DNA of 64,000 bases from positions 1 to 64,000 of the forward strand of contig NZ_NEHW01000014.1 in assembly GCF_002112505.1 (NCBI RefSeq), given 5' to 3'. Positions 58,822 through 64,000 of this stretch are shown here, piece after piece (within the stretch, counting starts at the first letter, position 1; every line of letters begins with the position of its first letter). A model generated the notes under the pieces. The model saw only the letters and a program-made list of their open reading frames with translations, searched no databases and was not told where the DNA came from. The stretch is from Pseudomonas sp. R28(2017) (GTDB lineage: Bacteria; Pseudomonadota; Gammaproteobacteria; Pseudomonadales; Pseudomonadaceae). Made by a program: the position numbers and the translations under genes.

Positions 58822-59219
58822 TATTCAACTCTCCAGACCGCAAGCGGGTCGCACACCACGCGGGCCACGCCGTCGTCAGTGGTCGCCCAGAATTCGTTTG
58901 CCCAGTACACGGCCATGGACCTGCCGCCGGGCGCTTCGTACATGGCAATGTCGCCGCGCTGGATGAATGCCGGCGCAACCCGGGCGAAGCAGGCATCCCA
59001 TGCTGCCTCAAGGCTTCCGTGCTGCTTCTTCAGCGCCCGCTTCGCCCCCGCCTCGGTCTCGTAGGTGCCGCGGTACGCCTCGGCCGGGTCGGTACCGCAC
59101 ACCGCTACCGCGCAGTCCGCCGCAAACAGGCAGCAGTCAAATTCGCCCCATGAAAAAGGCCGCTCTAAGGCGGCCTTGATCACTTCGCTGAGGCGTGTGG
59201 TCCAGTCTCGGTAGCGCAT
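58821..59219 (-). CDS. DUF6950-type tail assembly protein (gpK position)
   Basis: 132 residues with a cysteine motif WGEFDCCLFAADCAVAVCG reminiscent of the NlpC/P60 nucleophile region and a C-terminal SMAVYWANEFWATTDDG. In lambda-like order it occupies the gpK place, just before J. TAATG overlap with J. Peptidase activity is uncertain. Confidence 0.75.
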   Translation of the reverse strand: MRYRDWTTRLSEVIKAALERPFSWGEFDCCLFAADCAVAVCGTDPAEAYRGTYETEAGAKRALKKQHGSLEAAWDACFARVAPAFIQRGDIAMYEAPGGRSMAVYWANEFWATTDDGVARVVCDPLAVWRVE

Positions 59220-59221
59220 GG

Positions 59222-59824
59222 CTATTTCTCGTAGGCGAACGTCGGGGCGTCCTTCTTGGAGCCCCAGTAGATGGGCCATTCGGACATCTGGGCGATGGCG
59301 TAGAAGAACCGGTCGCCCTGGTGGCGGGCCCGGTGGTTCTCGTCGGTGAACCGCTCGGTGCCCGTGCGGCTCCACTCGGCCATCCGGTCAACGATCGGGA
59401 CGGTGATCTTGTTGCCGTCCTCACCGTTGCCGGCGTAGGAAAAAGTGGCGGCGTCCATGCGGCCGGAGAACAGGATGTCGGCGGCGTAATTACCCTGCTC
59501 GTCGAACACGACAAACATCAGCTTGCCCGAGCGCCCGCGACATCCCCGGATGTTGGTCTCGGTGATGATGTAGCTGTCCAGGCCGGTAAGGGCCAAGTCG
59601 ATCGACATGGGCGAGTTCGAGTTGTCGCTCTCCTGCGACTGCCCGACCTCGCCGAACTGCCCTACCCCCAGATACGTTATGCCGCCAATCACAAGGTCAC
59701 CAGTACCTGTGTGTGCGTACACCGGGCCATCCTCGAAGTCGAGCTGGCAGGCGTACACGCTGAGGAATTTGCCGGTGGCGATGATATCGACCACGCTCTG
59801 GCTGAATGGGAACGTCGAGGGCAT
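59222..59824 (-). CDS. DUF2163/BR0599-type phage tail protein (gpL position)
   Basis: 200 residues. IDLALTGLDSYIITETNIRGC and DILFSGRMDAATFSYAGNGEDG fit the family. Found between M- and K-type genes in siphophage tails; probably part of the distal tail complex. Confidence 0.75.
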   Translation of the reverse strand: MPSTFPFSQSVVDIIATGKFLSVYACQLDFEDGPVYAHTGTGDLVIGGITYLGVGQFGEVGQSQESDNSNSPMSIDLALTGLDSYIITETNIRGCRGRSGKLMFVVFDEQGNYAADILFSGRMDAATFSYAGNGEDGNKITVPIVDRMAEWSRTGTERFTDENHRARHQGDRFFYAIAQMSEWPIYWGSKKDAPTFAYEK

Positions 59825-60408
59825 CAGAAGGCCTCCCTGAACTGGTAGCTGCCGTTCGACACGGCCTGGCGCACGGTCATGCTCCAGGTGTCCTGGGTCA
59901 TGCGCATTTCTGAGTACGGGTTGAGGTACTCAATTGCCGTTCCGGCCGTAATTGAGCGCCGAATGCGCTTATTGATCTGCACCACTGCCACGCCCTGGGC
60001 GTTCGCCGTCGCCGGCTGAACCACCTCGAACATCTCGCCGGCGATCGTCAGGTAGTCCCCCATAGAGAACACCTGTGCGTTCGCAGTGGCTCCGTTGATC
60101 TGAATGGCCCGGGCCTGCGCCGGCCCGCTCACCACCTTCAGTGCGCCGACGTTGTTCGCCCGTCGCCTGGTGAACGCCGGCAGGTTTACCGTGCCGAACA
60201 TCCCATCCAGGCGCCCGAGGAAGGCGGAAAGCTCGCGCTCTTGCCGCCTAGTCAGAAGCCCGAAGGTGATCGTGCACTGCCAGTACGCGCCCGGCTGCCC
60301 GACAATCTGCTGGGCATTGGAGAGCGTCGAGGTGAAGGCGCGGCTGTTGTTGACTATGCCCCACGTCATTTCCGACGGGCGCAGCGATGCCGGCCATTGG
60401 ATAGCCAT
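59824..60408 (-). CDS. Distal tail / minor tail protein (gpM position)
   Basis: 194 residues, beta-rich: MAIQWPASLRPSEMTWGIVNNSRAF at the start and YSEMRMTQDTWSMTVRQAV near the end. Sits directly after the tape measure, the position of gpM-type tail-tip proteins. It shares a 1-bp overlap with the next gene. No named domain recognised. Confidence 0.7.
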   Translation of the reverse strand: MAIQWPASLRPSEMTWGIVNNSRAFTSTLSNAQQIVGQPGAYWQCTITFGLLTRRQERELSAFLGRLDGMFGTVNLPAFTRRRANNVGALKVVSGPAQARAIQINGATANAQVFSMGDYLTIAGEMFEVVQPATANAQGVAVVQINKRIRRSITAGTAIEYLNPYSEMRMTQDTWSMTVRQAVSNGSYQFREAF

Positions 60409-60424
60409 GCAGTACTCCTTCTTG

Positions 60425-63157
60425 CTATCGGTTGCGGGCGATCAGCTGCCGCGCCGGCCCGTTCATCTTGAAGTCGCGCAGCACCAGGTTGTAGCCGTCC
60501 TGTGCACCCTTTTGAGCAGCCTGCTGGATGCGGGCCAGGGTGGCGTCGTCGGCAGTGCCCTGAACGGTGATTTCTTGCTTGATCGCAGGCATGGAGCCGA
60601 TCGAGGTATCCGACTGGCCGCCAGCATAGGACGCTGCGTTTGAGGCGACACGCGGCGCCACAAAGCCTCCGGAGGCATAACCCCTCACGTTGAGACCCTC
60701 CAGGTAATTGCGCATGCCCGGCTGGGCCACCACTTCCTTGCGAAGGACGAACTCGCCGCCGTGCACAACGCCTTTCGGCTCGAACTTGCCACCGTCGCCG
60801 GTGTAGCCGCCGCCAGAGAACCCGGACGACGCGATCGTTTCGCTGAATCCAGTCATGGTGCCCTGCCCCAGCGCTTGGCTGCCGCCGGTGAGGAAACCGA
60901 ATGCCGAACCCAAGAAGCCCGCTGCAGCCTGGCGCACCTGGATGCGGATCAGGTCCTCGATTACGCCGTCAGCAAAGTCCTTGAACGATAACTTGCCGGT
61001 CTTCACGAAGGAGACCACAGCGTCTTCCATGTTGCTGAAGGCGTTGGTGAACAAGGTTCGTGTCTGGCCTGCTACGTTCTGGGCCTGCTCGAGGTAGGTG
61101 TTGAAGGCAGCCTTCGCGCCGAGCGACCAGCTGGACTGCTGCTCATCTACCCGAAGGTAGTACTGCTCCTGCATGGCAAGGCGCTGGTCTAGCGCGTTCT
61201 GCAGCGCAGAGTTCTCCTTTTGGTAAAGCTCTTCGCTGATCCTGCCCTCGTTGCGCTGCTGCAACAGGTTGTCCATCTGCTGCTGATACTGCTGTTCGAT
61301 GCTGAAGCGCTCTTGGAGACGCTGCTGCGCCTGGTCACCGAGGCCTGCGCCGGCCAGGTTGCTGTTCAGACCTATCGCGGACCTCTGCAATTGGCTGTTC
61401 AGGTTAGCTTCGAAGGCAGCAAGCTTCTGCGCCTCCTCAGTGGCCACCTTGCGCAGCTGCATTTCCTTCTCCAGCTCGGCGTTTTTCTTGAGCTGGGCGG
61501 TGATCTGCTGCTGGTTGGCGAGCAAGGATTTCTGGTCGGCGGTCAAGACCTTCTTGTCCTTGATGTCCGCCAGTTGCTGCTCCCACTTCACCAATGCCTG
61601 TCCGGCCTCGCCGAGCTTCTGCTGCTGGCCGATCTGAGCGCCGATCAGGCCGTTCTGCTGCTGAAGCACCGAATACTGCTGCCGGGCCTGGTCCAGCGCC
61701 TTGGTTCCCGCATCTTCGCGGTAGACCGGCCCCTTCGGCTCTGGCTTGTCCTTGAACTGCTCTCGGGCGGCATCGCGAAGTTGGTTCAGCTCTGCCTCGC
61801 TGTACACGCGACCACCGTCGCCGGCGGCAGACTTCTTGGCGAGTTCGTTAATTTCCTTCAGGCGTGCTGCCAGCTTGTCCTGGTTGCTTGCTGTCGTCCG
61901 CAGCTGGCCGTTCAGCATTTCTTGAGAAAGGATCGAGTCACGCTGCCGTTGGCGGTAGTTTTCCTGAGCCTGGTCAGCGGACTTTTGGAGGCGTATCTGA
62001 TCCTGAAGGGCCTGGATAGTGCTAACCAGTATCTCTCGACGCTCCTGGTTCTCCTTGCCAGCGGCGGCAATGGGGTTGCCGGCGAGTATCTTATCGATAT
62101 CCGCCAGATCCTTTTGCGCCTTGGCCAGTTGCTCCGAGAATCCTTCGGATCTGCCAAAGCTTAATGCAGCATCACCTGCACCTTTTGCTGCCCCCCAAAC
62201 GCCGCGCCATGCTTTCTCTATCCAGCCGAGGTTCTCGACGATTTCCTTGGACCTGGCATCGATAGTCTGGGCGTATGTATCAGTGAGAAGCTTGGCCGCC
62301 CCTACAGTATCGCCCTGCTCCTTGAGGGCTACGATTTGGGCATAGGTGCTCGCGGTGAGGAAGTTGTATTGCTCGTTCAACTCTTTGGCTGCCGCAACCG
62401 GGTCCTTGCCGATCTTCACGAACTCGGCGACGGTCTCGTCTACGGCCCGGTCTGTCGCGTCTTTCATCTGCAGGGCAGCAGTCGCAACGGTGCCAATACT
62501 GTCCCCAGCGACTTTTCCATGACTTGCGAGCTGGGCAAGCACCTCAGCAGCCGCCCCGGTTGTGCCCACCGTAGTGCTAATCTGCCGAGCCAGATCGGAC
62601 ATGGCGCCAGCGTTGGTTCCAGCTGCGTTTCCGGTGAGGATGAGCGCTTTTCGAAATTCTTGGGCCTCCTCGCTCCCCTTGTAATACGCAACGCCCAGCC
62701 CAGCAACAGCCGCACCGGCAACAGTAAATGGATTGATTAACCCTGCGACATATCCGCCAAGCGCACGCGTCGCAGGACCGATCCCATTGAACTGATCTTT
62801 CAACTGACCGCCTTGCTGAAGAAGGACGGTGAAAGGGTTCATGCCGCCCTGCAAAGACACGACGATGTCTGTGAATTGAGCAGGCACGCCTCGGAGCGCT
62901 GCCGTATAAGCCTTAGTCGACATCCCGGCAGCCTGGGCCTGTCGGGTATACCTGTCCATGGCCTGCTCAGCAGAAGTCGAGCCGGCAGCAAGATCTCTGA
63001 TTGACACTCCGGATGCCTTGGCCTGGGCGCCTACAGAGCCAGCCGCGGTCTCGGCACGCTTTCCGGCCTTAGCAAGCTTGTCAAGATCGTCTGCGGCAGC
63101 AGCAGCTTCGCCAGATTCAACCCGTATCCCAAGTACTGCAATATCACCCTGGCTCAT
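60425..63157 (-). CDS. Phage tail tape measure protein
   Basis: 910 residues, long and Ala/Gln/Lys-rich with coiled coils (500-730). The N-terminus SQGDIAVLGIRVESGEAAAAADDLDKL and LQGGMNPFTVLLQQGGQLKDQF are typical tape-measure sequences, followed by hydrophobic helices (VAGLINPFTVAGAAVAGLGV). The C-terminal third has GGYTGDGGKFEPKGVVHGGEFV, the usual TMP end. Sets tail length. Start at 63157 after GGAG. Confidence 0.9.
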   Translation of the reverse strand: MSQGDIAVLGIRVESGEAAAAADDLDKLAKAGKRAETAAGSVGAQAKASGVSIRDLAAGSTSAEQAMDRYTRQAQAAGMSTKAYTAALRGVPAQFTDIVVSLQGGMNPFTVLLQQGGQLKDQFNGIGPATRALGGYVAGLINPFTVAGAAVAGLGVAYYKGSEEAQEFRKALILTGNAAGTNAGAMSDLARQISTTVGTTGAAAEVLAQLASHGKVAGDSIGTVATAALQMKDATDRAVDETVAEFVKIGKDPVAAAKELNEQYNFLTASTYAQIVALKEQGDTVGAAKLLTDTYAQTIDARSKEIVENLGWIEKAWRGVWGAAKGAGDAALSFGRSEGFSEQLAKAQKDLADIDKILAGNPIAAAGKENQERREILVSTIQALQDQIRLQKSADQAQENYRQRQRDSILSQEMLNGQLRTTASNQDKLAARLKEINELAKKSAAGDGGRVYSEAELNQLRDAAREQFKDKPEPKGPVYREDAGTKALDQARQQYSVLQQQNGLIGAQIGQQQKLGEAGQALVKWEQQLADIKDKKVLTADQKSLLANQQQITAQLKKNAELEKEMQLRKVATEEAQKLAAFEANLNSQLQRSAIGLNSNLAGAGLGDQAQQRLQERFSIEQQYQQQMDNLLQQRNEGRISEELYQKENSALQNALDQRLAMQEQYYLRVDEQQSSWSLGAKAAFNTYLEQAQNVAGQTRTLFTNAFSNMEDAVVSFVKTGKLSFKDFADGVIEDLIRIQVRQAAAGFLGSAFGFLTGGSQALGQGTMTGFSETIASSGFSGGGYTGDGGKFEPKGVVHGGEFVLRKEVVAQPGMRNYLEGLNVRGYASGGFVAPRVASNAASYAGGQSDTSIGSMPAIKQEITVQGTADDATLARIQQAAQKGAQDGYNLVLRDFKMNGPARQLIARNR

Positions 63158-63172
63158 ACTTTCTCCGGACAA

Positions 63173-63196
63173 TAAAAAACCCGCCGGAGCGGGTTT
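63173..63196 (-). terminator. Intrinsic terminator upstream of the tape measure gene
   Basis: AAACCCGC-CGGA-GCGGGTTT, 8-bp stem, with a T tract on the minus strand at 63174-63179. It ends the lipoprotein gene at 63212-63514 and lies 16 bp before the tape measure ATG. Confidence 0.75.
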
Positions 63197-63211
63197 GGCC
63201 ATGGTCATCAT

Positions 63212-63514
63212 CTATCTGCAGGATGACTCTTTAAATGTAGTCTGTCCTTCACTTTCGAGAAAGGCTTGGTAGCTTCCGTCGTCCAGTCGGAATGCAGCAT
63301 AGCTGCTGAACCCAACGTAACCGCCGGCTGAATTCTTGGCGTTAACCTCTCCGCACACAAATCCATCTTTCCCTACAACTCTTTCGTTACGGAATTGCGC
63401 AGATTCAGGGTCCTTAAGACGATTCACAACCGCCTCACGCGCCCGGTCGATATCGCTCTTCCCGCAGCCTGCCAGGACCAGCCCGGCCAGCGCCACCAAT
63501 GCCAAACGCTTCAT
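63212..63514 (-). CDS. Small phage-encoded lipoprotein (possible moron)
   Basis: 100 residues with lipobox LAGC at residue 17, then IDRAREAVVNRLKDPESAQFRNERVV and VCGEVNAKNSAGGYVGFSSYAAFR, which occur together in small conserved lipoproteins. AAGGAGG before the ATG. Inserted just ahead of the tape measure gene and followed by its own terminator, so it may be an independently expressed moron such as a superinfection-exclusion factor (inference). Confidence 0.75.
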   Translation of the reverse strand: MKRLALVALAGLVLAGCGKSDIDRAREAVVNRLKDPESAQFRNERVVGKDGFVCGEVNAKNSAGGYVGFSSYAAFRLDDGSYQAFLESEGQTTFKESSCR

Positions 63515-63729
63515 GCGCGCCCTCCTTGTTGATGGGGGCAATCTATCACCATCGGCAGAAAGCGCCAAAAACCGCGCATGGACAGGCTGGAAATTCCGTG
63601 GCGATCGGGCGCTTGGGCTGGCGAGTCAACCTTAAAGCTTTGCAGCGCACACCTTCAAAGGATGACGGGAGAGGAGTAATATCGCTCCCGCGAAAGCGTG
63701 TCATGGAATAGCTCTTAAGGATTGTACTT

Positions 63730-63972
63730 ATGCGCATCAGCATGCAACACCAGATGACCCTGGTTAATTACATTAAGAATCACGCGGGTTTCCAGACTGA
63801 GCGCCAAATTCAGGATGGCGTGCAGTTTACGGTGAGCGGCGTAGTTATTGATTTCCACTACTCAGCAAAAAAACCAGAGACGTTTAGTTTGCTGGTCAAA
63901 AACCCGATGGCCAACCCCGAGTTCGCGGCTGTGTTCTCGACGTTTGCAGGCGGGGTGGCGGAGCCGGCTTGA
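63730..63972 (+). CDS. Small phage-region protein on the opposite strand
   Basis: 80 residues: MRISMQHQMTLVNYIKNHAGF, GVQFTVSGVVIDFHYSAKKPE and LLVKNPMANPEF. No signal or TM, no family recognised. It is divergent from the lipoprotein gene and breaks the minus-strand late gene order, again suggesting a moron. AAGG precedes the ATG. Confidence 0.55.
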   Translation: MRISMQHQMTLVNYIKNHAGFQTERQIQDGVQFTVSGVVIDFHYSAKKPETFSLLVKNPMANPEFAAVFSTFAGGVAEPA

Positions 63973-64000
63973 TCTTTCGCAATTGCAGAAAAGCCCCCTT

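Noticed and set aside
1..64000. CRISPR arrays, rRNA genes and insertion sequences
   Set aside because: No regularly spaced direct repeats of 25-40 bp, no rRNA-like sequence and no transposase gene were found on either strand.

Overview
The window looks like chromosome of a Pseudomonas putida-group bacterium. The reasons are high G+C, closely Pseudomonas-like ben/cat, 3-hydroxybutyrate and LysE/AraC genes, the typical pseudomonad REP/BIME palindromes (cores like GCGGGCAAGCCCGCTCCCACAG), and A-rich Hfq/Crc-type motifs in front of many catabolic genes. Species assignment is inference from recalled family sequences, not from a search.

Layout. 1-5.6 kb: benzoate operon on the minus strand (benA-benB-benC-benD-benK) running directly into catB, with a textbook BenR/XylS-type promoter. 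5.6-7.2 kb: DAHP synthase behind two aromatic-rich leader peptides and a strong intrinsic terminator (an attenuator). 7.2-11.6 kb: a parvulin and a Yej-type peptide ABC transporter lacking its ATPase. 11.6-18.4 kb: ketone-body/3-hydroxybutyrate catabolism (sigma54 activator, GntP permease, hydroxybutyrate dehydrogenase, acetoacetyl-CoA synthetase) with an ecotin gene inside and a -24/-12 promoter. 18.4-25.8 kb: autotransporter, two LysE exporters around an AraC regulator, phosphatase, DUF3016 protein, nitrilase-family amidase, DNA repair methyltransferase.

25.9-44.4 kb: two minus-strand catabolic operons around one AraC-type regulator. The first encodes a serine hydrolase, DUF1302 and DUF1329 envelope proteins, a YCF48-like protein, an RND/MMPL permease, an acyl-CoA dehydrogenase and an acyl-CoA ligase. 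The second encodes a quinone oxidoreductase, TauD-type dioxygenase, beta-keto acid cleavage enzyme, MFS permease, DsbA-like protein, Rieske ferredoxin and YeiH permease. The same pair of 16-bp boxes, at the same 21-bp period and the same distance from a -10-like element, lies in front of both operons, so they probably form one regulon for an unidentified, perhaps lipophilic, substrate. This is the most interesting uncharacterised system I see.

44.6-49.1 kb: an island of small lipoproteins, membrane proteins and unknown small proteins. 49.3-64 kb: prophage remnant or phage-tail region. It holds a broken integrase, unusual RNA-like hairpins, an SOS-box gene pair, a lysis cassette with Rz/Rz1 overlapping frames, and a lambda-like tail module (tape measure to J protein), all on the minus strand and ordered as in siphophages when read from 63.2 kb downwards.
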